A DNA stretch of 64,000 nucleotides from Streptomyces sp. CC228A (GTDB lineage: Bacteria > Actinomycetota > Actinomycetes > Streptomycetales > Streptomycetaceae), in assembly GCF_021390935.1 (NCBI RefSeq), contig NZ_JAJPUI010000002.1:496001-560000 (forward strand), written 5' to 3'. How positions within the stretch are numbered: the stretch's first letter is position 1; each line of letters starts with the position of its first letter. Made by a program: the position numbers and the translations under genes. Shown one piece after another: positions 36,257 to 45,289 of the stretch. The notes below the pieces were generated by a model. That model worked only from the letters and a program-made list of their open reading frames with translations, had not been told where the DNA came from and ran no database searches.

Positions 36257-36440
36257 CGTGTCTCCGTCTCTGATCGGCCGGGTTCGGGCACAGGAATGCC
36301 CGAGCCCGGTGTGGGCGTACGGAACTTCGGGGTGCCGCCCGGACCAAGGGGGAGCCTGGATCACGGTCGTGCCGTTCCGGGCGGCTGCTGATAAGTGAAC
36401 CGGTGGTCACGCTCAGTGGGTACGGTGGAGTGCAGTTGAA

Positions 36441-36458
36441 GCGGTATACGCGGTTTAC
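36441..36458 (+). promoter_or_regulatory. Direct repeat in the divergent promoter of the accessory island
   Basis: GCGGTATAC followed immediately by GCGGTTTAC, a 9-base direct repeat with one mismatch, 21 bases before the XRE gene start. A candidate operator for that regulator. -35/-10 boxes are not clear. Confidence 0.4.
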
Positions 36459-36479
36459 AGCTCCAGGGCGGAGGCGATC

Positions 36480-37835
36480 GTGGCGGCGCAGAGAGAACCC
36501 AACTCCCGTCTGCGCGACGTCATCGCGGCGGTCGACTGCACCTACGAGGCCCTCGCCAGAGACGTGCGGCGCATCGCCGCCGAGAACGGCGAGATCCTCC
36601 AGACCAACAAGTCGGCCATCTCGCACTGGGTGAACGGCACCCGCGCCCCGTCGGGCCGGGTAGGCCAGTACCTGGCCGAGGCGCTGTCCCGCCGAGCGAG
36701 GCGCATGGTCACCCAGACCGAGATCGGCCTCCAGGCCAGCGATGACGAAGCACCGACGGCATCCGACCCTGTCCTCGCCGCCACCGACCTGGGCCGTGCC
36801 GACGTCGAGCGCCGCCGCTTCCTCGCCATCGCGGCCTTCACCACCGCCGGCGTCGCCATGCCGCTCGGATACGACCACGAAGCCACTGCCCGCATGCTCC
36901 GCGCCCGCACCGGCACGTCCGTGGTCGGGGCAGAGGACGTGGACGTCGTACGGCAGATCACCGCGGCCTTCAGCGCCGCCGACGAGCGCCTCGGCGGCGG
37001 GCACGGCCTGACCACCGTCACCGCGTACCTCGCCGACACAGCCGCCCCCATGCTCCGCGGACGCTTCCCCAGCGAAGCCTTACGTCGGGCGGCCTTTGGT
37101 GCCGTCGCCGAACTCGCCTACCTCGCGGGGTGGAAGCACCACGACCTCGGCGAGGAAGGCGCCGCCCAGCGCTACTACCAGGTCGGCTACAAGCTCGCCT
37201 GCGAAGCCGACCCCTACGGCCACGCCTCCTGGATGATGCGCGCCCTCGCCCACCAGGCCCTCAGCCTCAAACAGCCCCACCACTGCGTCGACCTCGTCGA
37301 AGGCGCCCTGAAGCGCGGCCTCGGCCACGTCGACGGCCAGACCGAGGCCCTCCTTCACATCACCCACGCCCGCGCCTACGCCGCCACCAACGAGCACCCA
37401 TCGGCTGCGCGCGCCCTGCTCGCCGCCGAAGACGCCCTCCTACGGGACGACGGCCCTCAGCCCAGCTACTCCCGTGTGAGCGGCCCCGCCGCGGGCACCG
37501 TGGCCAGCCACACCGCCCGCACCCTGACTGACCTCGCCGACCACATCGGCACCGAACAGCAGCACCGAGACGCCCTCACCCGCTGGGACCCGGAGAAGTA
37601 CAAGCGCGTCCACGCCCTCACCCACGCAGACCTCGGCGACAGCCTCGCCGCCCAGGCACGCGCCGACGAGGCCGTTGCCGCCTGGACCCAGGCCCTGGTC
37701 CTCATGGAGGGCATGACCTCCGACCGCACCCGCAAGGCGATCACCTCGATCCGCTCCACTCTCGCGGTCTACCAGAGGCGCAAAGTGCCCGGTGCCGCTG
37801 ATCTCGCTCGCCGCGCCCGCGAGGCCCTCGCCTAA
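36480..37835 (+). CDS. XRE-type regulator with TPR-like C-terminal domain
   Basis: 451 residues. N-terminal helix-turn-helix (NSRLRDVIAAVDCTYEALAR, NKSAISHWVNGTRAPSGRV), then RRRFLAIAAFTTAGVAMPLG, the hydrophobic segment typical of large Streptomyces XRE regulators. A long helical repeat region follows (AAQRYYQVGYKLACEADPYG, ALAHQALSLKQPHHCVDLVE, HARAYAATNEHPSAARALLA) of tetratricopeptide type that probably senses a ligand or partner. GGAGG six bases before GTG 36480. Starts an operon with the Nudix gene. Confidence 0.9.
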   Translation: MAAQREPNSRLRDVIAAVDCTYEALARDVRRIAAENGEILQTNKSAISHWVNGTRAPSGRVGQYLAEALSRRARRMVTQTEIGLQASDDEAPTASDPVLAATDLGRADVERRRFLAIAAFTTAGVAMPLGYDHEATARMLRARTGTSVVGAEDVDVVRQITAAFSAADERLGGGHGLTTVTAYLADTAAPMLRGRFPSEALRRAAFGAVAELAYLAGWKHHDLGEEGAAQRYYQVGYKLACEADPYGHASWMMRALAHQALSLKQPHHCVDLVEGALKRGLGHVDGQTEALLHITHARAYAATNEHPSAARALLAAEDALLRDDGPQPSYSRVSGPAAGTVASHTARTLTDLADHIGTEQQHRDALTRWDPEKYKRVHALTHADLGDSLAAQARADEAVAAWTQALVLMEGMTSDRTRKAITSIRSTLAVYQRRKVPGAADLARRAREALA

Positions 37836-37869
37836 CATGCCCAACAACCCGCCCGACGAAGGGAACACC

Positions 37870-38367
37870 GTGGCCCAGCAGACCGACGACCAGCCGAAGG
37901 CCCTCAAGCCGGCGCTCGAATCCATGACCCTGCTGGTCGCCGCGGTCATCGTCCACGACAAGGCCACCAACCGCGTCATCCTCCTCCAGCGCAGCGAGAA
38001 CGCGAAGTTCGCCCAGGGAATGTGGGACCTTCCCGTCGGCAAGAGCGAACCTGGCGAGCCGATCACCGAGACGGCTGTCCGCGAGCTCTACGAAGAGACC
38101 GGTCTGACCGTGAAGCCCGAGTCTCTCAAGGTCGCCCACGTCATCCACGGTGCCTGGGGCGTCGAGGCCCCCAACGGCTTCCTCACCGTCGTCTTCGCCG
38201 CCCACGAATGGACCGGCGAACCCGAGAACCGCGAACCCCGCAAGCACTCCCAGGTCCTGTGGGTTGACGCCGACGCAGTACCCGAGAATTTCGTCGACAC
38301 CACTTCAAGCGCCCTTCACCGATACCTCACGGGAGGCCCGGAGGTCTCCCTCGACGGCTGGCATTAG
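37870..38367 (+). CDS. Nudix hydrolase
   Basis: 165 residues with a complete Nudix box, G-x5-E-x7-REL-x-EE-x-GL, at GKSEPGEPITETAVRELYEE plus TGL. It cleaves a nucleoside diphosphate linked to another moiety; the substrate cannot be read from sequence. VILLQRSENAKFAQGMWDLP is the usual strand before the box. GTG 37870 has GAAGGG seven bases upstream. ATG 37837, one base after the XRE stop, is an alternative 11 codons longer. Same transcript as the regulator. Confidence 0.92.
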   Translation: MAQQTDDQPKALKPALESMTLLVAAVIVHDKATNRVILLQRSENAKFAQGMWDLPVGKSEPGEPITETAVRELYEETGLTVKPESLKVAHVIHGAWGVEAPNGFLTVVFAAHEWTGEPENREPRKHSQVLWVDADAVPENFVDTTSSALHRYLTGGPEVSLDGWH

Positions 38368-38507
38368 AAGCGTCAACTGCGGCGCGACTAGTTGCCAGGG
38401 CGGCCCGTCACCAATTGAGCCTGCCTCCTGGTGGGGCGGCGATCCCGTTCTCAGCAGAGCAGGCACACCCAGCCGACGCAAAGCCCATGGCAAGCAGACG
38501 CTGCCAG

Positions 38508-39638
38508 TCAGTGGCTGACATTCTTCCTCTGCATGCGCTTCACAATTCTCTCCTCGGCACGATCAATTTCGACTTGCGCATCCTCAAAGGCGCGCGAACA
38601 AGCCGACCTGATTTCCTCAATCGCCCGCACGCAAAGAAGCGCCTCAATATCTGGACCTTCCGGAGCTCCGCTAACCGCAAGAGAGAACGTAACCTGAATC
38701 AACGAGTTGAGCGCCATGATCGCCGGATCGATAAGCCCTACATTAGCCTTTCCAGCATCCCGCAGGACAAGCCCTCGGTATTCTATGAAGTTCTGGCCGA
38801 GCCCCCTGGCACCACAATGCACCTCACTGCTTGCCCATTGATAATAGGGGCGCACATGGCTCAGGGAGGTTTTCTCCTCCAGCTTGCGCAGGTTATCATC
38901 CGGTGAAAATCTCTTGGCCCATCCGTAATCACGCTTGAAGCTCTGCCCATATTTCGCGAGCACTTCAGCGTATCGCTTTTCGAGCTCGTCAACGTACGCC
39001 TGCTCAAGCGGCTCCTCGCCAAGAGTTGCGTGATCCCTTTGGAACTGGAGAGCGTCACGCCTCAATCCAACGATTTCGTGATCAAGAAATCGTTCGGCGA
39101 GGTCATGATGGTCAGGGTCGGCGGCTGCGTCTGCAATCACGCAAGCGATGACAGCCGTCTCATGAAGCGTGCGGCATCGCGCCATGGCGCCCCTTGGATG
39201 CCCATGCGAGAGAAGGGTAAGAACCTCGCCTGCTATGCGACAAGCGGTGACATGAAGACCCGTAAGGGCTTCCAGCGTGTGCTCCTGAGCGGGCGCCAGG
39301 CTCTCCCTCTTCTTGTGTGCCTCCCTCTCACCCAATTCGGCACACACCGAATGAAGGACCCAGTAAAGATCGAGGGCTTTACCCCACTTCTTCTGGAGTC
39401 TCCGATCGAACCGACGATCTATGCGCTTATTCGCTCGGAGCGTTCGCTTGTCCTTTATCATCGCGGCAGCCAACTGAGGCGCCAATTCGTTAATCACATC
39501 GGGGACCGCAGTGGAGATCAGGTCGCCGACGCGCTCAGGATCCAAACCTTTTCGGAGCTGGTCCAGCACAGCATCTTCAATTGCGCGCGTGAGGAAATCG
39601 CCGTCGACGTGACGCGTACGTTTGAACTTTCCGAGCAT
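38508..39638 (-). CDS. DUF5677 family protein in a lower-GC patch
   Basis: 376 residues, mostly helical, soluble. It carries the DUF5677-type core: LLSHGHPRGAMARCRTLHET, then IADAAADPDHHDLAERFLDH and YQWASSEVHCGARGLGQ. The segment RCRTLH has the R-x4-H spacing seen in HEPN ribonucleases, but that relation is a guess. Base composition is clearly lower in GC than all neighbours and codons ending in A or T are frequent, which indicates recent transfer. ATG 39638 has GAGG seven bases upstream. Proteins of this family occur in accessory and defence regions; function unknown. Confidence 0.82.
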   Translation of the reverse strand: MLGKFKRTRHVDGDFLTRAIEDAVLDQLRKGLDPERVGDLISTAVPDVINELAPQLAAAMIKDKRTLRANKRIDRRFDRRLQKKWGKALDLYWVLHSVCAELGEREAHKKRESLAPAQEHTLEALTGLHVTACRIAGEVLTLLSHGHPRGAMARCRTLHETAVIACVIADAAADPDHHDLAERFLDHEIVGLRRDALQFQRDHATLGEEPLEQAYVDELEKRYAEVLAKYGQSFKRDYGWAKRFSPDDNLRKLEEKTSLSHVRPYYQWASSEVHCGARGLGQNFIEYRGLVLRDAGKANVGLIDPAIMALNSLIQVTFSLAVSGAPEGPDIEALLCVRAIEEIRSACSRAFEDAQVEIDRAEERIVKRMQRKNVSH

Positions 39639-39851
39639 GATGGTCCTCTGGTGTGAGTTCTGCCGCACTTTAACTCGGGACGGCAGAGACTGCACGCATT
39701 TTCCGACCCTGATCAAATCGGCAGGAGCGAGCCTCCTGGCCGGCGGCTCCACGCCGCTGAAGCCGTGCCCCCTGCCCGAGAGCACCGCCCCATGGATGCT
39801 CGACACCCGTGGCGGCCCCGCGGTGCATAGCCCGGGGGCGCCGGCGGGAGG

Positions 39852-40061
39852 TCAGTCGGCGTCCGGTGCGGGGGCGGGGTGGCGGACGGCCTTCTTGAGG
39901 GCCGTTTCGACGTCGTAGCGGTTCTGGCCGGTGGCCTGGGCGTGGGCGGTGATGGCCGCCTGCACCTTCGCCGCCGTCTCCACCGTGAGGGCGCCTGCCT
40001 GCTGTTCCGCCCAGGCCGCGCGCTCCAGTTCGATCAGTTCGTCCGTGAGTTCCACTGCCAC
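39852..40061 (-). CDS. Small conserved Streptomyces protein
   Basis: 69 residues: [20 protein letters not shown], a helical middle [20 protein letters not shown], and a tail ending [15 protein letters not shown] recall close relatives as short conserved hypotheticals in Streptomyces; no function known. GTG 40061 is chosen by conservation of MAVELTDEL; no strong ribosome site, and GTG 40055 is possible. Confidence 0.7.
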   Translation of the reverse strand: MAVELTDELIELERAAWAEQQAGALTVETAAKVQAAITAHAQATGQNRYDVETALKKAVRHPAPAPDAD

Positions 40062-40460
40062 GACCGGATCGTAAGGCCAGGTCGGATCGGGTACCGGGCA
40101 GCGTGGCGGGGCCGATCGTGTGGTGGCTGCGCCGGGCCGGGCCGCCGCCCGCAGGTACGGGCCGGACGGGGCGCGGACCGCCGGGCGGGCGGTGGCGTCC
40201 GCTCCCGCGCCGCCCGGGCCGTGGAGGCCGTACCGCTCGCCACCGGCCCCGTGCCGCGCGGCGGGCGAGTGCAGGCCTCCTGCCCCCGGTCGCCGACAGG
40301 GGCGGCGGGTCAGCGTGGAGGGCCGGGAGGCGCCGGCCGTCGGCGGCGCCCGGGGACGCTGCTGCGGGTGCCGTGCGGCGACCACCTGCCGGGCGAGGCG
40401 CGGGCCGGGTGGATGCCGGACGCCGCCGACCGGCGGCGGGGCGCCACCTCGGGCGGTGGG
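40062..40460. other. GC-rich intergenic stretch, no gene supported
   Basis: 399 bases with open frames on both strands but no ribosome site, conserved motif or steady codon pattern. Nothing else recognised. Confidence 0.5.
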
Positions 40461-41417
40461 TCAGCCGCACAGCAGCGGGCTTCCGTGGCGCAGCAGCCAC
40501 TGCCGGTACGGCGCGGCCCGCAGGGCGGCCTCGCGGTAGGCGGCGGCCAGTTCGGCGTACGCCGTGTCGTACGTCTGCCGCTGCCCGTCGGGCGCCCGGT
40601 GGTAGAGCAGCAACCGGACGGCCAGCGGGTCGCCGTGCAGCGGCCGGATGGCCATGTCGTCGCGGGGGCCGGACGTCGGCTGGCAGGGGGCGACGGCCTC
40701 GCCGACGACGATGAGCGAGGCCGCCGTGTGGTAGTCGGCGCACATCAGGGGCGGATCGATCCCTGCGGCGCCGAGGACCCGGCGCAGGCCGTCCCATTCG
40801 CCGTCGACGCTGGGGTCGACCATCCAGCGGTCCTGCGCCAGGTCCGCGAGGTCGACGACCTGGGCGGCGGCGGCCGGGTGGTCGGCGGCCATGGACACGA
40901 ACTGCGGCTCCCGCTCGACGAGGACGCGCCCCCGCAGGCCGTGCGGGACGCGCAGCGGGCAGCCCTCCACCTCGTGTACGAACGCCACGTCGAGCTGGCC
41001 CGCGGCGACGGCCAGGAGCAGGGCGCCGGCCGAGACGTCCATGTGCAGGGCGACGTCGGTGCCGGGGAGCCGCTGCCGCAGCCTGCGCAGCCAGCCGGCG
41101 AGGGCGCGGCTCGCCGTGGAGCCGACGCGCAGCCGGGTGCCGTCGGCGCGGGCGGCGGCCGCGCGCGTCTCGGTGACCAGCAGCGCCATCTGCGCGACGA
41201 GCGGCCGGGCGCGGCCGAGGACGGTGCGGCCGAGCGGGGTGGGGCGGCAGCCGGTGCGGCCTCGGGTGAAGAGGGCCCCGCCGAGGGCGTTCTCGATGCG
41301 CCGGAGCTGGGTGGTGAGGGACGGCTGCGTCATCCCGAGGTGGCGGGCGGCCTTGTGCAGGCTGCCCGTGTCGGCGATGGCGCACAGCGCCCGCAGGTGC
41401 CTCACCTCCAGCTCCAT
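40461..41417 (-). CDS. snpR: LysR-type regulator of the adjacent snapalysin gene
   Basis: 318 residues. N-terminal LysR helix-turn-helix ([40 protein letters not shown]) followed by the periplasmic-binding-like effector domain. Divergent from the snapalysin gene, exactly as snpR and snpA in other streptomycetes, where SnpR activates snpA. ATG 41417 is the start. Confidence 0.9.
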   Translation of the reverse strand: MELEVRHLRALCAIADTGSLHKAARHLGMTQPSLTTQLRRIENALGGALFTRGRTGCRPTPLGRTVLGRARPLVAQMALLVTETRAAAARADGTRLRVGSTASRALAGWLRRLRQRLPGTDVALHMDVSAGALLLAVAAGQLDVAFVHEVEGCPLRVPHGLRGRVLVEREPQFVSMAADHPAAAAQVVDLADLAQDRWMVDPSVDGEWDGLRRVLGAAGIDPPLMCADYHTAASLIVVGEAVAPCQPTSGPRDDMAIRPLHGDPLAVRLLLYHRAPDGQRQTYDTAYAELAAAYREAALRAAPYRQWLLRHGSPLLCG

Positions 41418-41622
41418 GCCCTGAGCGTAGGGCGGTCCCGGCCCGCCGCACCAGACGCACCCGCCCCGCCATTTCCGGTCAGTCTCAAGGGAGTTGAGGT
41501 GGCGATGCGTCTGTGCTATCGCCGCTTGGCATCATTCCGCACCGCCCGGGGCCTGCCCGACACTCTGTCGCAGCCGGACGCGCCCACCCAGCCGTCCGGA
41601 CGGACAGGTGAAGGAGCCCCCC
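41418..41622. promoter_or_regulatory. snpR-snpA divergent control region
   Basis: 205 bases holding both promoters. GCTATCGCCGCTTGGCATC around 41515-41533 and the AT-richer CCATTTCCGGTCAGTCTCAA around 41470-41489 stand out as candidate activator-binding sequence. AAGGAG at 41611-41616 is the snpA ribosome site. Confidence 0.5.
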
Positions 41623-42287
41623 ATGAAACCCCCACCCCGTATCTGAGGTCCGTGCTGGCCGCCGCGCTCGGCGTCGCCGCCGCCTGCGCGGCGCTGCCTG
41701 CCGCGTCGGCCACCGCGGCCACGCCCGCCGCCGCGCCCGCCGCCGCGGGCTACGCCGCGTACGCAGGTTCCGCCGAGAACGCGAAGGCCAACCGGGCGTT
41801 CTTCGAGGCCGTCATGGAGTCGGTCGCGAAGAAGCGGGCCGCGAACCCGGGCGCGCAGGCGGTCACGGTGGTCTACTCGGCCGCGAACGCGCCCGGTTTC
41901 CGCACGCAGATAGCCCGCTCCACGCAGATCTGGAACAGCTCGGTCAGCAACGTGAAGCTCCAGGAGGGCAGCAACCCGGACTTCCGCTACTACGAGGGCA
42001 ACGACTCGCGCGGCTCGTACGCCAGCACCGACGGGCACGGCCGGGGGTACATCTTCCTGGACTACCGGCAGAACCAGATCTACAACTCGACCCGGGTGAC
42101 CGCGCACGAGACCGGGCACGTCCTCGGGCTGCCGGACCGCTACTCGGGGCCGTGCAGCGAGCTGATGTCGGGCGGCGGCCCGGGCCCGTCCTGCCAGAAC
42201 GCCGTCCCGAACCAGCAGGAGCGCCGGCGCGTGGACTACCTGTGGCGCTACGGCCTGGCGGCAGCAGCCTCGGCGAAGGCCTCCTGA
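41623..42287 (+). CDS. snpA: Snapalysin (small neutral metalloprotease, family M7), apparent frameshift at start
   Basis: Secreted zinc protease of about 220 residues. The mature part has [14 protein letters not shown], the HExxHxxGxxD site in which Asp is the third zinc ligand, a hallmark of M7. The signal peptide ([20 protein letters not shown]) is in the frame of the protease, but the ATG with the ideal AAGGAG upstream (41623) is in another frame and stops after seven codons. One extra C in the AAACCCCCACC run would give [11 protein letters not shown] and join them. So the sequence probably lacks one base, or the gene is newly broken. Confidence 0.88.
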
Positions 42288-42360
42288 CCCTCGGGGTGCC
42301 CCGTCGGACCGGTGCGTCCGGCGGGTGCCCTGACCGCGAGGGGCCGCGCCGCACCGGGCG

Positions 42361-42441
42361 CGGCCCCGGCGGCAGCCGCCCGGCCCCGGCGGCAGCCGCC
42401 CGGCCCCGGCGGCAGCCGCCCGGCCCCCGGCGGCAGCCGCC
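42361..42441. repeat. 20-bp tandem repeat, four copies
   Basis: Three identical 20-base copies (42361, 42381, 42401) and a fourth of 21 bases with one extra C. Each contains GGCGGC-AGCC-GCC, able to fold on itself. Just after snpA; may form its terminator. Confidence 0.85.
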
Positions 42442-42479
42442 CGGCCTTGGGCGGCCGCGCCCAGAGGTGTACGCATCCG

Positions 42480-42700
42480 AGTGGAGGCCGCATGACGCGG
42501 CCGCCGCACCGCGGGGACCGCACCGCGGGAACGCCCCGACCGTCTCGGGCCGCGGCCGCCGCACCGCGGGGAAGGCCCCGCAGTGACCGCCCCGCAGGGA
42601 AGGCAAGGCCCCGCGGGGACCGCACCGCAGGGAAGGCCCCGACCGTCCCGGGCCGCGACCGCCGCAGCGGGGACCGCGCCCCGCGTGGAGGTCCCCGCCC
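42480..42700. repeat. Degenerate repeats rich in GGGGAAGGCCCCG
   Basis: Irregular units such as CACCGCGGGGAAGGCCCCG and CACCGCAGGGAAGGCCCCG recur four or more times between snpA and the DUF6304 gene. No gene supported. Confidence 0.5.
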
Positions 42701-42718
42701 GGTCGTCCGGGCGTGGGG

Positions 42719-43174
42719 TCAGGCGGCCTCCAGCAGTCCGCGGGCGAACCGCGCCCCGGGCGGGAGTTGGCGCAGGATGCGCCCGAGGGCCTGCTCGAAG
42801 TCGCCGGCGGTGACGCCGGACTCGTACGCCGCTCCGCCGCAGTGCAGCGTGAGTTGCAGGTCCACTCTCTCGGGTGAGCCGTCGGACAGCGCTTCGCCGA
42901 TGCTCAACAGGCAGCTGAGCGTGCCCTGTTGGGTCCCATGGTCCAGGACGACTGGAAGCGGCAGGTCCCACTCCAGTACGCAACCGGCCAGCGGGAGGCC
43001 GCCGTTGCCGTCCGTCGCCCGCAGGGCGGCGAGGCTGCCGCCCGTGTACTCCGCACCCCTGATACGGGTGGTGACGGTCCGTCCGTCCGCCGTGAGGACG
43101 ATCGCTTCCGCGCCCCGGCGGTCCCGGTACCAACCGGTCCAGACGTCCGTCGAGTCAGAGACTTCCGATGACAT
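42719..43174 (-). CDS. DUF6304 family protein
   Basis: 151 residues. WTGWYRDRRGAEAIVLTADG, RTVTTRIRGAEYTGGSLAAL and VLEWDLPLPVV match the actinobacterial DUF6304 family as I remember it; function unknown. No ribosome site precedes ATG 43174, but TACAGT lies about ten bases upstream, so the mRNA may be leaderless. Confidence 0.82.
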   Translation of the reverse strand: MSSEVSDSTDVWTGWYRDRRGAEAIVLTADGRTVTTRIRGAEYTGGSLAALRATDGNGGLPLAGCVLEWDLPLPVVLDHGTQQGTLSCLLSIGEALSDGSPERVDLQLTLHCGGAAYESGVTAGDFEQALGRILRQLPPGARFARGLLEAA

Positions 43175-43236
43175 GGCGCGGACTGTAGCGGTATGACTGG
43201 CTCCGGCGCGCAGCCGGACACCCCCGCGGCCGGACT

Positions 43237-43745
43237 TCAGCCGATCTTGGTGCTGTTGCCCGGCTCGTTCCGGGATGCTCGTCCGTCGCGCCTGCCGCGG
43301 CGCCTCCGGCGGCGCTCGGCGTGCGCCCTGACCTCGGCTTCGCCCGGCGTCCTCCCGAAGAGGGCGCGGCCGGCGTCGGAGCAGGTAAGCGGCTCCCAGC
43401 GCGGCACCCAGGCACCGAGCACCTTGTGTCGTCTGATGGCCGTACCGACGGGCTGCCCGCAGCCGGACAGGCGGGTTCCCGCTCGGCCTGCGGGCCGCGG
43501 ACGGTCCGCAGCGGTACGTCGCCCATGCTTCCAGGGTGGGCCGCCGCACTGCGACGACGGCCGGCGCCTGCGGGTGGTACGCGCGGACGAGCACCCCGCT
43601 GCCGAAGGCGTGGACGTCCTCCGGGGCGGAGTCGGCCACGGAGGGCGCGGCGCCGCCGCGCACGGGCGTCCCCGAGCCGTAGATCTGCGGGTACGCCGTG
43701 AGGACCGGCTCGTTGATCTCGTCGCGCCGCCACCCCCGCCACCTG
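43237..43745 (-). pseudogene. Decayed or mis-sequenced gene in three frames
   Basis: Reading leftwards, natural protein sequence appears in successive frames: RDEINEPVLTAYPQIYGSG through AVVAVRRPTLEA, then GDVPLRTVRGPQAEREPACP, then CGQPVGTAIRRHKVLGAWVP with WEPLTCSDAGRALFGRTPGE and a basic tail ending GNSTKIG at the 43237 stop. At least two indels would be needed to restore it. The restored product would be about 160 residues with a CPxCG-like cysteine pair. I do not recognise it. Confidence 0.55.
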
Positions 43746-43985
43746 CCCGCCCCCGCAGAGCCGGACAGCCGACCCGCGCCCGGCCCGGTGGGGCCGGGCA
43801 TGTGCCCACCCCCGCCAAGCCGACCCGCGTCCGGCCCGCAGGGCCCCCGGGCGTGCGCCCGCCGCCCGCGAATGCCCGCGGCACCGGCGTCCATCCGGGC
43901 CCGCACCGCCGCACGGAAGCACCCCGCCAAGCGCCTTGGAAGCACCCCGGAAGCCCCCGCCCGCCCCGGCCGAGCCGCCCGCGCC

Positions 43986-44070
43986 CGCACGGCCGGGCGG
44001 GCGGGGGCCGCGGTCCTGCTCCCGCTCCTCACGCTCGCGCCGTGTCGCACGGCCGGGCGGGCGGGGGCCG
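43986..44070. repeat. 25-bp direct repeat, two copies 60 bp apart
   Basis: Identical 25-base copies at 43986-44010 and 44046-44070 (core CACGGCCGGGCGGGCGGGGG) just after the polyprenyl synthase stop. The second is followed by GGGGCCCC and may help terminate. Confidence 0.75.
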
Positions 44071-44083
44071 GGGCCCCGGCTGG

Positions 44084-45151
44084 TCAGCCCGTACGGCGGG
44101 TCACGAACTCCGCGAGCGCCAGCAGGTCGCCCGCCGCCGCCAGGTCCGGCACGGCGAGGCTGAGCTGGTCCAGGGCGCGCGCCATGCGGTCGCCCGCCTC
44201 CGCCTGCGCCCAGTCCCGGCCGCCCGCGCGCTCCACCGCGTCCGCCGCGCGCCGGACGTCCTTCTCCTCCAGCAGCGGCCCCCGGTACAGCGCGGCGAGC
44301 TCCTCGCCGTCCGCCGTGCCGGAGGTCAGCGCCGCGACGACCGGCAGCGACTTCTTGTGGGCGGCGAGGTCCGCCCCCGCGGGCTTCCCGGTCAGCTCCG
44401 GATCGCCCCAGATGCCGATCAGGTCGTCGATGAGCTGGAACGCCAGTCCCGCCTCACGCCCGAAGGTGTCCATGGCGGCCACCTCCGCCTCGCCGGCCCC
44501 CGCGTACAGCGCGCCCATGGCACAGGCGCAGCCGAGCAGGGCGCCCGTCTTGGCCTCGGCCATCCTCAGGCACTCGTCCAGGGACACGTCCAGCGGGGCG
44601 CGGTCCTCGAAGGCGCAGTCGGCCTGCTGGCCCGCGCACAGCTCGATCACGCACGTGGCGAGCCGCGCCGAGGCGGCTCCGGCCTGCTCGTGCCCGTCGT
44701 CGGCGAGGACCCGCAGGGCGAGCGCGAGCATGGCGTCGCCGGTGACGAGGGCGTCCGGGACGCCGAAGACGGACCAGGCGGTGGCCCGGTTCCTGCGGGT
44801 GGGGTCCTCGTCGACGATGTCGTCGTGGAGGAGCGTGAAGTTGTGCGCCAGTTCGACGGCGGCGGCCGCCCGCACCGCGTCGGCCGGGTCCCCGCCCAGG
44901 GCGTCGGCCGCGGCCAGCACGAGGGCCGGCCGGATCGCCTTGCCCGCCCGCCCGTCGGCCGGCGCGCCGTCCGCGTGCTCCCACCCGAAGTGGTAGGCGG
45001 CGACGCGCCGCAGCGGCCCCGGCAGCGAGTCGACGGCGGTGCGCAGCACGGGGTCGACGGCGGCGCGGGTGCGGCCGAGGAGCGCCGCCGCGTCCGGGCC
45101 GCCCTCGCCGTCCCGCCGCGCCCCGGCCCTGTCCGGACTGGTCATCGTCAC
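44084..45151 (-). CDS. Polyprenyl diphosphate synthase, probable encapsulin cargo
   Basis: 355 residues. First Asp-rich motif DDIVDED (110-116) and second DDLIGIWGD (242-250) bind the magnesium-diphosphate of an isoprenoid chain elongation enzyme. The usual GGKRxRP reads RAGKAIRPAL. It makes a C10-C25-type prenyl diphosphate from IPP; chain length not predictable here. The first 20 residues are disordered (SPDRAGARRDGEGGPD), as expected of a cargo-loading segment. It follows a family 2B encapsulin gene on the same strand; polyprenyl transferases are known cargo of this family. GTG 45151 is preceded by GGAGGAGGAG. Confidence 0.92.
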   Translation of the reverse strand: MTMTSPDRAGARRDGEGGPDAAALLGRTRAAVDPVLRTAVDSLPGPLRRVAAYHFGWEHADGAPADGRAGKAIRPALVLAAADALGGDPADAVRAAAAVELAHNFTLLHDDIVDEDPTRRNRATAWSVFGVPDALVTGDAMLALALRVLADDGHEQAGAASARLATCVIELCAGQQADCAFEDRAPLDVSLDECLRMAEAKTGALLGCACAMGALYAGAGEAEVAAMDTFGREAGLAFQLIDDLIGIWGDPELTGKPAGADLAAHKKSLPVVAALTSGTADGEELAALYRGPLLEEKDVRRAADAVERAGGRDWAQAEAGDRMARALDQLSLAVPDLAAAGDLLALAEFVTRRTG

Positions 45152-45240
45152 GGTCTCCTCCTCCGGCTCGTGTCTTCCCCTCGGGCTTCCCCTCGGCCGT
45201 GGCTCGTACGCACCGGTCGGCCGCGGTCGGGTGCGGGCAG

Positions 45241-45285
45241 GGGTACGGGCGGGGGCGACGGTGCAGGGCGCCCCCGCCCGTACCC
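45241..45285 (-). terminator. 17-bp perfect hairpin between encapsulin and polyprenyl synthase genes
   Basis: 45241-45257 pairs with 45269-45285, loop of 11 bases, five bases after the encapsulin stop. It may partly terminate, giving more shell than cargo, or mark the end of a separate transcript. Confidence 0.8.
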
Positions 45286-45289
45286 GGTC

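Noticed and set aside
42361..42700. Tandem repeats as a CRISPR array
   Set aside because: Units are contiguous or irregular without unique spacers of constant length, and no cas genes are present.
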